A stretch of DNA of 26,660 nucleotides from Pusillimonas sp. UBA6240 (GCA_002441445.1 DJWC01000151.1:36199-62858), one strand, 5' to 3'; positions 1 to 8,485 are shown, numbered from the stretch's first letter. The notes: generated from the letters alone by a model not told the origin. Translations and numbers: made by a program.

Positions 1-1133
1 GGGCGCCCGCTATGCTCGCGGCCTTTGCCAACGCGATTTCCTCGCATAGCGTCGAACTGGACGATATCGATGTGCTGGCGTTGTTCCATTTCAGCCCGCC
101 TGTATATTCGGCCGCGCTGGCAACGGCCGAGCAGTGTTCGGCCAGCGGCAAGCAGCTGCTGGCGGCGCTGGCCGCCGGCTGCGAGATGATGGAGCGCCTG
201 AGCAAGGCGGCCAATCCTTCTTTGCGGAATCGCGGCTATCATACGACGCCGACCTGCGGAACCTTCGGCGCAACCGTCGCGGCCGGCAAGATACTCGGCC
301 TGTCTTCCGCGGAAATCGTATCCGCGCTGGGCTTGGCGGGTGCTCAGTCCGGCGGCCTCATGGAGATGTACGGCCCCTCGATGCAAAAGCGCTTCAACCC
401 GGGCCCGGCTTCCCGCAATGGCGTCACGGCCGCCGCCATGGCGCAACTCGGGTTTACCGGCGCCGCCACGATTTTCGAGGGCGAGCGCGGCTTTCTCGCC
501 GCCTTCACCGACCAGAACTATCCCGAACAGCTTACGGCCGGCCTGGATCAGCCTTATCAACTCGACATCGAGTTCAAGCCATATTCATGCGCCCGGCCCA
601 TACACAATGCCATCGACTGCGCGCTGGAAATACGCCGCAAGCACAACCCGGATCTGAACAAGATCGCGCGCATCGTCATGGAGAGGCATCCCGATTGGGC
701 GCACTACCACCAGAACGCCAATCCCGTTACCTACCACGAAGCGCAAGTCAGCCTGCCGTATTCGGTCGCGGTCGCCTTGACCGATGGCCAGGCTCTCTTT
801 GCGCAATATAACAATGCCCGCTTGAAGGAACCCATGCTGCGCAAGCTGTCCGGCATGGTCGAGATTACGGTCGACGATACCCTGCCGCGCGGCGTGTCCT
901 GCCGGATGAAGGCGATCATGCAGGACGGCGCCGAATATATATCCCAGGTCGATTATCCCAAGGGCTCGATACAAAACCCGATGTCGGACGAAGAGCTGCG
1001 GGCCAAGTTCGACAGCCTCGCCATACCGGTGCTTGGCGCGAAGCAGGCCGCCGCCATCGCCGATCGCGTGGCGGATATCGAGCGCTGCGCCCATGTCGGC
1101 GAGCTAATGGCGCTGCTCCAGCCGGCTGGATAG
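1..1133 (+). CDS. MmgE/PrpD family protein, 5'-truncated by the window edge
   Basis: The reading frame is open from base 3, upstream of the first ATG at 12, and the protein enters already inside the family core (a VELDDID segment corresponding to the usual HALDFDD region). The true start is therefore outside the window. About 376 residues are visible against a usual 450-460. Visible family signatures include GCEMMERL, a glycine-rich GGLMEMYG stretch, KPYSCARPIHNAID and the C-terminal SLPYSVAVAL. The family includes 2-methylcitrate dehydratase and cis-aconitate decarboxylase; most members are uncharacterised, so the exact substrate cannot be read here. It is followed 30 nt later by a hydrolase, then a Bug protein and an ICL-like lyase on the same strand, which suggests one catabolic operon. 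A PrpD-like enzyme with a PrpB-like lyase recalls the methylcitrate cycle, but no citrate-synthase homologue is visible. Confidence 0.9.
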   Translation, partial: APAMLAAFANAISSHSVELDDIDVLALFHFSPPVYSAALATAEQCSASGKQLLAALAAGCEMMERLSKAANPSLRNRGYHTTPTCGTFGATVAAGKILGLSSAEIVSALGLAGAQSGGLMEMYGPSMQKRFNPGPASRNGVTAAAMAQLGFTGAATIFEGERGFLAAFTDQNYPEQLTAGLDQPYQLDIEFKPYSCARPIHNAIDCALEIRRKHNPDLNKIARIVMERHPDWAHYHQNANPVTYHEAQVSLPYSVAVALTDGQALFAQYNNARLKEPMLRKLSGMVEITVDDTLPRGVSCRMKAIMQDGAEYISQVDYPKGSIQNPMSDEELRAKFDSLAIPVLGAKQAAAIADRVADIERCAHVGELMALLQPAG

Positions 1134-1163
1134 GGCGCGGACCATCTTCGGAGGCTGGATAAA

Positions 1164-1970
1164 TTGAAGCATGATGAACTTCCCCAATACGAGGTGATGG
1201 CCCTGCGCTATGCCACGCGCGAGGGCCGCCGTCCCCAGCATTTCATCGGCGGCGATCCCCATGATGTGCCCATGCCCATGGATTACTACATTTGGGTGCT
1301 GCGCAATGCCGAACGTACCGTGCTGGTGGACACGGGTTTCAACCAGGACATGGCGGACAAGCGCCACAGAACTCTGCTGCGCACGCCGGTGCAGGCGCTT
1401 GCGCTTGTGGGCATAACGCCCGCATCCTTGCGGGATATCGTCATCACCCACCTGCACAATGACCACGTGGGCACCTTCCATGAATATCCGCATGCCCGCT
1501 TTCATTTGCAGGACGAGGAAATGGAGTTCGCCACCGGGCGCTATATGCGATCGGAGATCTTCAACCGCGCCTACGAGCCCGACCAGGTCACCGGCATGGT
1601 CAGGCTGGTATACCAGGACCGGGTCGAATTCCATCGCGGCGATGCCTGCCTGGCCCCGGGCATCAGCCTGCACCACATCGGGGGGCATACCGCAGGCCTT
1701 CAGGCCGTGCGTGTCCATACCGCGCGCGGATGGGTCGTGCTGGCCTCGGATGCAAGCCACTTCTATGAGCACTTCCAGTGCGCAAGATGCTTTCCCCTGA
1801 TGTTCCATCTTGGCCAGGCGCAGGAAGGCTATCGGCGGCTGCGCGAGCTGGCCGCCTCGCCTGATCACATCATCCCCGGCCACGATCCGGAAGTGATGGC
1901 GCGCTATCCCGCAGCCTCAGCGGCGCTGCGGGGCATCGCCGTCAACCTCCACGAAAAGCCGCTGACCTAG
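1164..1970 (+). CDS. Metallo-beta-lactamase-fold hydrolase, N-acyl homoserine lactonase-like
   Basis: This is a 268-residue protein of the MBL superfamily. It carries the zinc-binding motif HLHNDH at residues 96-101, a further ligand His in GGHT (H175), the bridging Asp in ASDAS (D196) and a distal His in PGH (H240). Spacing and length fit the AttM/AiiA-type lactonase subfamily, which hydrolyses lactone rings. In a catabolic operon the substrate may equally be a small lactone or ester rather than a quorum-sensing signal. The start is taken as TTG at 1164, because a GGAGG ribosome-binding site lies about 9 nt upstream; the ATG at 1171 is out of frame, and the first in-frame ATG (1197) would trim 11 residues of the N terminus. 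No signal peptide is seen, so it is probably cytoplasmic. It sits between the MmgE/PrpD gene and a Bug gene. Confidence 0.88.
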   Translation: MKHDELPQYEVMALRYATREGRRPQHFIGGDPHDVPMPMDYYIWVLRNAERTVLVDTGFNQDMADKRHRTLLRTPVQALALVGITPASLRDIVITHLHNDHVGTFHEYPHARFHLQDEEMEFATGRYMRSEIFNRAYEPDQVTGMVRLVYQDRVEFHRGDACLAPGISLHHIGGHTAGLQAVRVHTARGWVVLASDASHFYEHFQCARCFPLMFHLGQAQEGYRRLRELAASPDHIIPGHDPEVMARYPAASAALRGIAVNLHEKPLT

Positions 1971-2024
1971 CCGTCCAACCCGCCAGCAAAAAATCATCCA
2001 GTACACGAACCAAAGGAGATATTC

Positions 2025-3035
2025 ATGAAATTCAGCCGCCTACCCCGCAGACTCGCAGCAAACACCCAGTCCCCGATCAGAAGGGCGATGCTTGTGGCCG
2101 GCCTGGCATTGATGACCGCCAGCGCGTCGGCGCTGGCCAAGTATCCGTCTCAGCCCGTGACCCTCGTCGTCGGCTTTCCCCCCGGCGGTTCCAACGATAT
2201 CGTTGCACGCATCATCGCGCCCAAGTTCTCCGACATTCTGGGCGTGCCCGTCGTGGTGGAGAACAAGGCGGGCGCCAACGCCACCATAGGCACCGAATAC
2301 ACGGTACGCGCCAAGCCGGACGGCTATACCATCACTCTGGGCAGCGCCAGTCCGCTGGCCATCAGCCCGCATACTTACAAGGACCTTCCCTACAACCCGC
2401 TCACCGATCTGCGTGCCATTACCACCGTCGCGCAGACGCCCGAGCTCCTGGCCATCAACCCGAATGTGAAAGCCCAAAGCCTGACGGACCTGGTCAAGCT
2501 GTCCAAGACGCGGGATGTCACCGTGGCATCCGCGGGCGCCGGCGGCCTGCCGCATCTTGCCATCGAGCTCCTCAAGCTGGAATCCGGCGGCCGCATCGTC
2601 CATGTCCCCTATAAGGGGGCCGCGCCCGCCACCACGGACGCCGTGGGCGGCCATGTGGACGGCATCATCGTCGATGTGCCCGCGCTTTATGCCCAAGTCA
2701 CCGCGGGTAAGCTGCGCCCGTTGGCGGTGACGCATGACAAGCGTTCCTCGGTGCTGCCCGATGTGCCGACATCGGTGGAGCAGGGCCTGCCCAACCTGCT
2801 CGCTTTCAACTGGTTTGCCGTGATGGCGCCGGCCAAGACGCCGGACGATGTCGTCAATACCTTGTATCAGGCGCTGGTCAAGGCGGCGAACGATCCGGAA
2901 GTGGTCAAGCAGCTGGGCAAGCTGGGCATAGAGCCTTACACTCAGAACTCGCCGGCGGCGGCCGCGGACTTCATGAAATCCGAGACGGAACGCTGGGGCA
3001 AGGTGGCCAAGGCAGCCGACGTCAAGGCCAACTAG
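2025..3035 (+). CDS. Bug-family TTT substrate-binding protein (Bug 1)
   Basis: This 336-residue periplasmic protein has a basic n-region, a hydrophobic core and an AxA cleavage site (SALA before KYPSQP, about residue 38). The mature protein begins with the family strand VTLVVGFPPGGSND (GGSND at 54-58), followed by VVVENKAGAN and AKPDGYT, all standard for Bug/TctC proteins. These bind carboxylates in a Venus-flytrap cleft. A strong AAAGGAG ribosome-binding site precedes the ATG at 2025. It is closely similar along its length to Bug 3 (13744-14745): both share GGSNDIVAR, the GGLPHL segment and HVPYKGA, and both accompany an MmgE/PrpD gene, so they look like paralogous modules. No TctA or TctB membrane subunit is present in the window. 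Confidence 0.93.
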   Translation: MKFSRLPRRLAANTQSPIRRAMLVAGLALMTASASALAKYPSQPVTLVVGFPPGGSNDIVARIIAPKFSDILGVPVVVENKAGANATIGTEYTVRAKPDGYTITLGSASPLAISPHTYKDLPYNPLTDLRAITTVAQTPELLAINPNVKAQSLTDLVKLSKTRDVTVASAGAGGLPHLAIELLKLESGGRIVHVPYKGAAPATTDAVGGHVDGIIVDVPALYAQVTAGKLRPLAVTHDKRSSVLPDVPTSVEQGLPNLLAFNWFAVMAPAKTPDDVVNTLYQALVKAANDPEVVKQLGKLGIEPYTQNSPAAAADFMKSETERWGKVAKAADVKAN

Positions 3036-3079
3036 GCCGATGCAAGCCGGCTGCGCATAGGCAGCCGGCTTGCATCGGC
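3036..3079 (+). terminator. Perfect 19-bp inverted repeat (3' hairpin, possible terminator)
   Basis: The two arms, 3036-3054 and 3061-3079, are perfectly complementary over 19 bp with a 6-nt loop (GCATAG). The left arm begins at the first base after the Bug 1 stop codon. No T-run follows, so it may be a transcript-stabilising or processing hairpin, or a Rho-assisted stop, rather than a standard intrinsic terminator. It would separate expression of Bug 1 from the lyase gene that begins at 3194. Confidence 0.55.
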
Positions 3080-3193
3080 ATGCGGCATGAGTGTGGCGGC
3101 GTTGTAAGATGCCGTTGACACACATCAATACACGCCGACACGGCGCCGGTGGAACCGGCGGGGCCGGCAATGGTAAACAAAGGAAAGCAGGGT

Positions 3194-4063
3194 ATGAGCA
3201 AGACTACCAAGCAGGTGCTTCGCGAACTGGTGAACGCAAGGAACGGCCTCGTCGTCCCGGGCGCATTCAACGCCATGAGCGCCAGGATCATCGTGGACCA
3301 GGGTTTCAAGGCCGTCTACTTGACGGGTGCGGGCTTCACCAACATGCAATACGGCCTGCCCGACCTGGCCATGATGGGGCTGCGCGACATAGCCGATTGC
3401 GCCGCGCGCATCCGCGATGCGGTGGACGTGCCTCTTATCGTGGATGGCGATACGGGCTTCGGCAATGCCGTCAACGTATGGAACACCGTGCGCAGCCTGG
3501 AGGCGGCGGGCGCCGACGCCATTCAGCTCGAAGACCAGACCTTTCCCAAGCGCTGCGGACATTTTGCCGGCAAGGATGTCGCGCCGCTCGAAGAAATGCT
3601 CGCCAAGATACGCGCGGCGACCGATGCCCGCAGGGATGATGATTTCTTGATCATCGCCCGCACGGATGCGCGGGCGACGCTGGGCTTCGACGCGGCGATC
3701 GAGCGCGCCCGCCGTTTTGCCGAAGCCGGCGCCGACGTACTGTTCGTTGAAGCCGTCGAAAGCCTGGACGAAATCAAACAACTGCCCAAGCTTCTGCAGC
3801 AGCCGCAACTGATCAATATCGTCATCGGCGGCAAGACGCCCACGCTGGATGCGGCCGAGCTCGGCGAACTGGGCTTTGGCATCGTCCTTTACGCCAATGC
3901 GGCCTTGCAGGCGGCCGTGGCAGGCATGCAGCGCGCGCTCGGCATGCTGGCCCGCGATGGCCGCCTGGACGAAGATCCCGCCATCGTGGCCCCCTTCAGC
4001 GAACGCCAGCGGCTGGTCAACAAGCCTTTATTCGACGAGCTCGAGCGGCGCTACGCAAGCTAG
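3194..4063 (+). CDS. Isocitrate lyase/PEP mutase family lyase (methylisocitrate/dimethylmalate lyase-like)
   Basis: This 289-residue TIM-barrel protein is cytoplasmic by its lack of a signal peptide. It has the metal and phosphate-loop segment VDGDTGFGN (83-91), a second acidic segment QLEDQ (111-115), the gating-loop motif KRCGH (119-123) and ARTDAR (155-160). KRCGH is the motif of PrpB-type lyases and carries the catalytic Cys, which favours retro-Claisen C-C cleavage over phosphonate mutase or simple decarboxylase activity. The closest functional guesses are methylisocitrate lyase-like or 2,3-dimethylmalate lyase-like; the substrate is not readable. The start at 3194 is chosen because AAAGGA lies about 9 nt upstream; an in-frame ATG at 3170 and a GTG at 3149 are weaker. 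It follows the hairpin after Bug 1, probably as the last gene of cluster A. Confidence 0.88.
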   Translation: MSKTTKQVLRELVNARNGLVVPGAFNAMSARIIVDQGFKAVYLTGAGFTNMQYGLPDLAMMGLRDIADCAARIRDAVDVPLIVDGDTGFGNAVNVWNTVRSLEAAGADAIQLEDQTFPKRCGHFAGKDVAPLEEMLAKIRAATDARRDDDFLIIARTDARATLGFDAAIERARRFAEAGADVLFVEAVESLDEIKQLPKLLQQPQLINIVIGGKTPTLDAAELGELGFGIVLYANAALQAAVAGMQRALGMLARDGRLDEDPAIVAPFSERQRLVNKPLFDELERRYAS

Positions 4064-4145
4064 GCTGTGATGGCATAGGAGCTGCATGACCGGCGAGCCT
4101 GAACGCCGCCGTTGCGGCCGCCCATGCTTTGCATGGCATCACAGC
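4064..4145. repeat. Interrupted inverted repeat plus nested hairpin downstream of the lyase
   Basis: GCTGTGATG at 4064-4072 is matched by its complement CATCACAGC at 4137-4145. A small perfect hairpin, CCATGC-TTT-GCATGG, lies at 4122-4136 beside the right arm. The structure lies between the lyase stop and the 3' end of the minus-strand LysR relic. It could serve as a bidirectional transcription end, though neither strand shows a T-run. Confidence 0.35.
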
Positions 4146-4152
4146 TTGCGGG

Positions 4153-4390
4153 CTATTCGGCGAGCCATCGCCCCGCCATCCATCTTCCTCCTTCTATCGC
4201 TTGGCGCATTTCATCGGTAAGAAGCTGCAAGACGCCGCGGATATGTCTTCCTGTGGAACGATTCGACGGAAGTGCAAGAACAATGCTGCGCGTGATGCCG
4301 GGATTCGAAATGGGGGCGCCCGACAGCGTGCCTTGGGCAAGATCGTCCGCGACCGCAATGGGCGGCAATATTGTCGGGGTAGGCCCGCGT
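4153..4390 (-). pseudogene. LysR-family regulator relic, C-terminal fragment only
   Basis: Read on the minus strand, the sequence ending at the stop at 4153-4155 translates into a typical LysR effector-domain C terminus. It starts with TILPPIAVADDLAQG, continues with a strand-helix segment ending ALPSNRST, and finishes with LLTDEMRQAIEGGRW. In intact LysR proteins this forms about the last 70-80 of 300 residues. Upstream (plus-strand 4390-4518) the frame stays open but no longer resembles a LysR protein and runs into yifB, so the DNA-binding domain and most of the effector domain are gone. The fragment probably marks a deletion or recombination junction between catabolic cluster A and the yifB locus; it may be what is left of the cluster A regulator. 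The rest of 4064-4518 shows no intact gene. Confidence 0.72.
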
Positions 4391-4518
4391 AAGACTACGG
4401 ACGGACGTATCGGCCCTGCGCGCCCCGCGCAAGACGGGTTTGCGGGCATACTGGGTGCCGGCGGAAGCGCAGCCTTTGGGGCCGGCGCTGCTCTTTGCCG
4501 GTTCTTGAAGGGGGCGCG

Positions 4519-6033
4519 ATGTCTCTGGCCGTATTGTCCAGCCAAGCCTTGTGCGGCGTGCAGGCTTTGCCTGTGCGCGTGGAGGTTCATGTGGGGCAGG
4601 GCCTGCCCGCTTTCCATTTGGTGGGTTTGCCGGATGCCGGCGTGCGCGAAAGCCGTGAACGCGTCAGGTCCGCCATCATCAGCAGCGGCTTCGAATTCCC
4701 CGCGGGGCGCATTACCGCCAACTTGGCTCCAGCCGATCTGCCCAAGGAATCGGGGCGATTCGACTTGCCCATCGCATTGGGCATTCTGCTCGCTTCCGGC
4801 CAGTTGCAGCCCGATCCGCCGGGGTCCGCGCCCGATCTCGAGGGTTATGTATTCGCCGGCGAATTGTCTTTGACGGGGGCCGTTGTGGCGGTGGGCGCGC
4901 CATTGGCCATCGCCTTGGCTGTGGCGCGCCGCGGCCAGGGCGCCAAACTCATCATGCCGCCCGGCTGCGCGGAGCAGGCCGCCATGGTTCCGGGCTTGAC
5001 GGTGCTGGCCGCGGGCACGCTGGCCCAGGCGGCGGGGCATTTTTCCGGTCTTGCGTCTTTGCCCGTCAGCGTAGCCCGGGAAGCACCGGCGTCCGCGCCG
5101 GCCGCCTTCGCCTGTTTATCCGATGTACGCGGCCAGGCGCTGGCCCGCAGGGCGCTGGAAGTCGCCGCCGCCGGCGGGCACAGCTTGTTGATGGCGGGCC
5201 CGCCGGGCACGGGGAAAAGCATGCTTGCGCACAGGCTGCCCGGCCTGCTGCCGCCCCTCAGCACAGAACAGACGCTCGAGGTCGCGGCCTTGTCCGGCCT
5301 GGGCGGGGCGGCGCAGTCCTACAGCGCCATCCCGCCCTTCAGGGCGCCGCATCATTCCGCCTCTTTGGCCGCGCTGGTGGGCGGCGGCAGCCATCCCCGG
5401 CCCGGTGAAATCACGCTGGCTCATCGAGGCGTGCTGTTTCTCGATGAGCTGCCGGAGTTTCGCCGCCATGTACTGGAGGCTTTGCGCGAGCCCCTGGAAA
5501 CAGGCTGTGTAACCATTGCGCGGGCCAGCCGCAGCCTGACTTTTCCCGCCGCTTTTCAATTGGTCGCCGCCATGAATCCCTGTCCCTGCGGCTGGCTGGG
5601 GCACGCCCGGATGGATTGCCGCTGCATGCCGGATCAGGTCAAGAAGTACCGCGGCCGCATTTCAGGCCCCTTGCTGGACAGGATGGATTTGCACATCGCT
5701 CTGCCGGCCGCCGACACCGAATGGATGGACAGCCCCAAGGGCGAAGCCTCGGTGCCGGTGCGCGAACGCGTACTGCGCTGCCGCGAAATTCAGATGCAGC
5801 GGCAGGCCGGCGTCAACGCCATGCTCGGGCCTGCGGGAATAGAGCGCCACTGCCGGCTCCGATCCGATGCGATGCAATTGCTCAAGCAAGCCGTATCCCG
5901 CTGGCATTGGTCCGCCAGGGCCATCCACCGCATCCTGCGCGTCGCACGCACCGTGGCGGATATGCAGGGCCGGACAGACATCGATGCCGCCAACGTGGCC
6001 GAAGCCATCCAGTATCGGCAGCCTTGGGGGTGA
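4519..6033 (+). CDS. yifB: YifB/ComM family Mg-chelatase-like AAA+ ATPase
   Basis: The 504-residue product has the full YifB layout. An N-terminal Lon-protease-like fold domain includes HLVGLPDAGVRESRERV (34-50) and the ANLAPADLPKES segment. The AAA+ core has Walker A GPPGTGKS (227-234) and Walker B LFLDE (306-310). A Cys cluster NPCPCG...CRC (C354, C356, C366, C368) and the C-terminal Mg-chelatase domain follow. Homologues (ComM) are hexameric helicases that drive branch migration during natural transformation in several gamma-proteobacteria. The start at 4519 is preceded by AAGGGGG; a TTG at 4495 would add 8 residues without support. It is intact and complete, a housekeeping gene isolated between accessory clusters, with the LysR relic 129 nt upstream on the other strand. 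Confidence 0.95.
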   Translation: MSLAVLSSQALCGVQALPVRVEVHVGQGLPAFHLVGLPDAGVRESRERVRSAIISSGFEFPAGRITANLAPADLPKESGRFDLPIALGILLASGQLQPDPPGSAPDLEGYVFAGELSLTGAVVAVGAPLAIALAVARRGQGAKLIMPPGCAEQAAMVPGLTVLAAGTLAQAAGHFSGLASLPVSVAREAPASAPAAFACLSDVRGQALARRALEVAAAGGHSLLMAGPPGTGKSMLAHRLPGLLPPLSTEQTLEVAALSGLGGAAQSYSAIPPFRAPHHSASLAALVGGGSHPRPGEITLAHRGVLFLDELPEFRRHVLEALREPLETGCVTIARASRSLTFPAAFQLVAAMNPCPCGWLGHARMDCRCMPDQVKKYRGRISGPLLDRMDLHIALPAADTEWMDSPKGEASVPVRERVLRCREIQMQRQAGVNAMLGPAGIERHCRLRSDAMQLLKQAVSRWHWSARAIHRILRVARTVADMQGRTDIDAANVAEAIQYRQPWG

Positions 6034-6246
6034 TGCCGACCGCAGGGTCCGCCGGCGATGTCCAGCGCCCGGTCCGCAAAGCCAAATAGAGCCGGCAAAA
6101 ACGAAAGGCCTATTCATCTATTTCAAACCTCCGCGCCCGATAAACAGCCTATCATTTCCAGAATGAAACAGGACTGCTTTCACGCATGGCCTGTGGCTGA
6201 TACATCGCCAGTTCAGAATCGCAGCGCATGTACACAAGAGGGAAAC

Positions 6247-7716
6247 ATGGAGCATATTTTTGACGTAGTGGTCGTTGGGTGTGGTGTCGCAGGATTGTCC
6301 GCGGCGGCTACCGCGGCCGAGCATGGGTTGAAAGTCGCCGTACTGGAACGCGCGACGCGCGAAGAGCGCGGCGGGCAGAGCCGATGGACCGAAGCTTATT
6401 TGCGCATGAAATCGCTTGACGAAGTATCCGACGATTTCGAGGCGCACCTGTCGGAGAACGCCGGCCCGTACAACGATCCGGACTTTATCGGAGAGATGAG
6501 CGGCCCACGCGCATCCTGGTCCCAGGGCGCTCGCTCGCTGGCTATTCCCGATCCCGATCTGATAGCAGGGTTCGCCGAGCGCGTGCCAGCGACCATCAAG
6601 TGGCTGCAAACTCTCGGCGTAAAGTTCGACTTTCTGCCCACGCAATTTCTCACCAAAACGCAGCCCCGGCTCTTGCCCGTCGGCGGCGGAGCCGCGCTGG
6701 TAGAAGCCTTGGCGGCCCATGCGGAAAAGCTGGGGGTCGACTTTTTCTACGAAACGACGGCGCGCCGGCTCATTGTCGATGAGGCCGGAGAAATACAGGG
6801 CGTGAAGGCGCAACAGGCGGGAATCGGGAGCTTGCGGTTTATAGGCAAAGTGGTGCTGGCCTCTGGCGGATTCGAAGGCAGCCCGGAAATGATGACCAAG
6901 TACATCGGGCCTCGTTCCGTGTATCTCAGGCCGGTGTGCAAAGGGGGATACTTCAACAAGGGCGAAGGCATAGAAATGGCGCTTGCGGCCGGAGCGGGCC
7001 CTTCGGGCGAGTTCGGCAGCTACCATGCTGAACCGGTGGATCCCCGCTCGGGCGTATCCGAACCTTCCGTATTCATCTTCCCCTACGGGATTCTGGTGAA
7101 TAAAGACGGCCAGCGGTTCACCGATGAAGCTCCCGGCACGGTGGACGCCTATTATGAACGCGTTACACGGCGCATATACGAGCAACGGGAAGGCATCGCC
7201 TATGTCATCCTCGATCAGCGCGTGAAGGACGTGCCGAATTATCGCTTGGCCATACGCACCGACCAGCCCGCCATAGAGGCGGATTCTATGGAGGCGCTGG
7301 CCGGCAAGCTGGATATTCCGGCGGATGCGCTCTTGCGCACGGTCGCCGGCTACAACGGCGCTTGCGGGCATGATGGCCAATACGACGCGCTACGCCTGGA
7401 TGGCGTCCGTACCTCAGGCCTCAACCCGCCTAAATCCAATTGGGCTTTGCCGCTGGATAAGGGCCCCTTCATGGCTTACCCCATCATTTCATCGAACGTG
7501 TTCACATTCGGCGGATTGAAGGTAAACACCGACGCGCAAGTACTGGATACCGATGGCAATATCATGCCTAACCTGTATGCCGCCGGCGAGACGGTAGGCA
7601 TGTACTACACCAACTACACCGGTGCAACCTCGGTCCTGAAAGGGATGGTCTTTGGCCGGGCGGCCGGCGATCATCTGGGTGAACATGCGCGGGCCGCTGC
7701 GGCTTCCGCGCGCTGA
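6247..7716 (+). CDS. FAD-dependent dehydrogenase/reductase, TcuA-like (fumarate reductase flavoprotein superfamily)
   Basis: This 489-residue soluble flavoprotein has an N-terminal dinucleotide motif GCGVAG (11-16), the acidic strand end AVLERATREERGGQS where FAD ribose and diphosphate bind, an interior VLASGGFEG segment, GQRFTDEAPGT in the capping domain, and the C-terminal FAD-binding stretch NLYAAGETVGMYY. It belongs with tricarballylate dehydrogenase TcuA and relatives that oxidise or reduce C=C bonds next to carboxylates. No heme motif, Fe-S motif or signal peptide is seen, so its electron partner must be another protein. The start at 6247 follows GAGGG by a few bases; the frame is open upstream to 6058 but that stretch has no family similarity. 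It heads an operon with an SDR 10 nt downstream and an isochorismatase-fold gene. Confidence 0.9.
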   Translation: MEHIFDVVVVGCGVAGLSAAATAAEHGLKVAVLERATREERGGQSRWTEAYLRMKSLDEVSDDFEAHLSENAGPYNDPDFIGEMSGPRASWSQGARSLAIPDPDLIAGFAERVPATIKWLQTLGVKFDFLPTQFLTKTQPRLLPVGGGAALVEALAAHAEKLGVDFFYETTARRLIVDEAGEIQGVKAQQAGIGSLRFIGKVVLASGGFEGSPEMMTKYIGPRSVYLRPVCKGGYFNKGEGIEMALAAGAGPSGEFGSYHAEPVDPRSGVSEPSVFIFPYGILVNKDGQRFTDEAPGTVDAYYERVTRRIYEQREGIAYVILDQRVKDVPNYRLAIRTDQPAIEADSMEALAGKLDIPADALLRTVAGYNGACGHDGQYDALRLDGVRTSGLNPPKSNWALPLDKGPFMAYPIISSNVFTFGGLKVNTDAQVLDTDGNIMPNLYAAGETVGMYYTNYTGATSVLKGMVFGRAAGDHLGEHARAAAASAR

Positions 7717-7726
7717 GGAGGCATCC

Positions 7727-8485
7727 GTGTATAGTTCCGATCTTTTCGATGGGCGCGTAGCGCTTGTCACCGGCGGAGCGGGCGGGATAGGTAGGGCGGT
7801 CTGCCTTGCCTTGGCCCAGTGCGGAGCGAGAGTGGTGGCGGCTGACCTCGCCGCCGCCATGGGGCCAGCCCATGCCGCTATAGAACCTGTCTCGCTCGAT
7901 GTCACCGACAGTGGCGCTATAAGGGCTTGCGTGGACCATGTCGTCGCCCGGCATAGCCGGCTGGACATATTGGTGAATGTCGCGGGGGTCGTTTCGTTTG
8001 GCAGCGCTGCCGCGCTGTCCGAGCAAGAATGGGATCGAGTCATCGACATCAACCTCAAAGGCACTTTTTTATGCTGCCAAGCGGTACTGCCGCTGATGCG
8101 CAGGGCCGGCTTTGGGCGCATCATCAACATGGGTTCCGTGCTTGCTAAAAATGGCGGCAATCCACGCCCGTGGATCAACCCTCAAGAGCAAGACAGGGCG
8201 AGCAATATCGCCTATGGGGTGTCCAAAGCCGGCATCGGTGCAATAACGGCCTACCTGGCAAAAGAAACCGCCGCTTGCGGCATCACCGTCAATACCGTGG
8301 CGCCCGGGCCGGTCGCATCCGACATGACCACGAGTTTCCCCGACGCATTGCGAGAGCTCATACCCGTGGGCAGGCTGGGGTGCGCGGACGAGATCGCCTC
8401 GGCCGTCCTGTTTTTGGCGTCTCCGCAATCATCGTTCATCACCGGCGAAACGCTGGACGTCAACGGCGGACTGTTCGTCGACTGA
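7727..8485 (+). CDS. Short-chain dehydrogenase/reductase (SDR), FabG-like
   Basis: The product is a 252-residue classical SDR. It has the nucleotide motif TGGAGGIG (15-22), NVAG (84-87) in place of NNAG, catalytic Ser137, and Tyr163 and Lys167 in YGVSK. The PG motif VAPGPV and the C-terminal ITGETLDVNGG are also typical. An acidic residue after the second beta strand (AADL) favours NAD(H). A short insertion before the active-site Tyr (about 142-158, NGGNPRPW region) may shape the substrate pocket. The start is GTG at 7727, with GAGGAGG 5 nt upstream; an ORF extension to 7652 overlaps the flavoprotein and is unlikely. The 10-nt gap to the upstream flavoprotein gene implies co-transcription. 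The role is probably oxidation or reduction of a hydroxy or oxo acid made by its neighbours. Confidence 0.92.
   Translation: MYSSDLFDGRVALVTGGAGGIGRAVCLALAQCGARVVAADLAAAMGPAHAAIEPVSLDVTDSGAIRACVDHVVARHSRLDILVNVAGVVSFGSAAALSEQEWDRVIDINLKGTFLCCQAVLPLMRRAGFGRIINMGSVLAKNGGNPRPWINPQEQDRASNIAYGVSKAGIGAITAYLAKETAACGITVNTVAPGPVASDMTTSFPDALRELIPVGRLGCADEIASAVLFLASPQSSFITGETLDVNGGLFVD

Noticed and set aside
2040..3170. 376-codon minus-strand open frame over Bug 1
   Set aside because: It is antisense to a clear Bug gene with signal peptide and ribosome-binding site; its translation is Arg/Gly/His-rich with no domain, as expected for a high-GC shadow.
4391..5040. Minus-strand extension of the LysR relic into yifB
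   Set aside because: The frame is open, but only the part below about 4390 resembles LysR; the rest is antisense to conserved yifB.
6118..7380. 420-codon minus-strand open frame over the cluster C flavoprotein
   Set aside because: Antisense to a complete FAD protein; no recognisable motif or ribosome-binding site.
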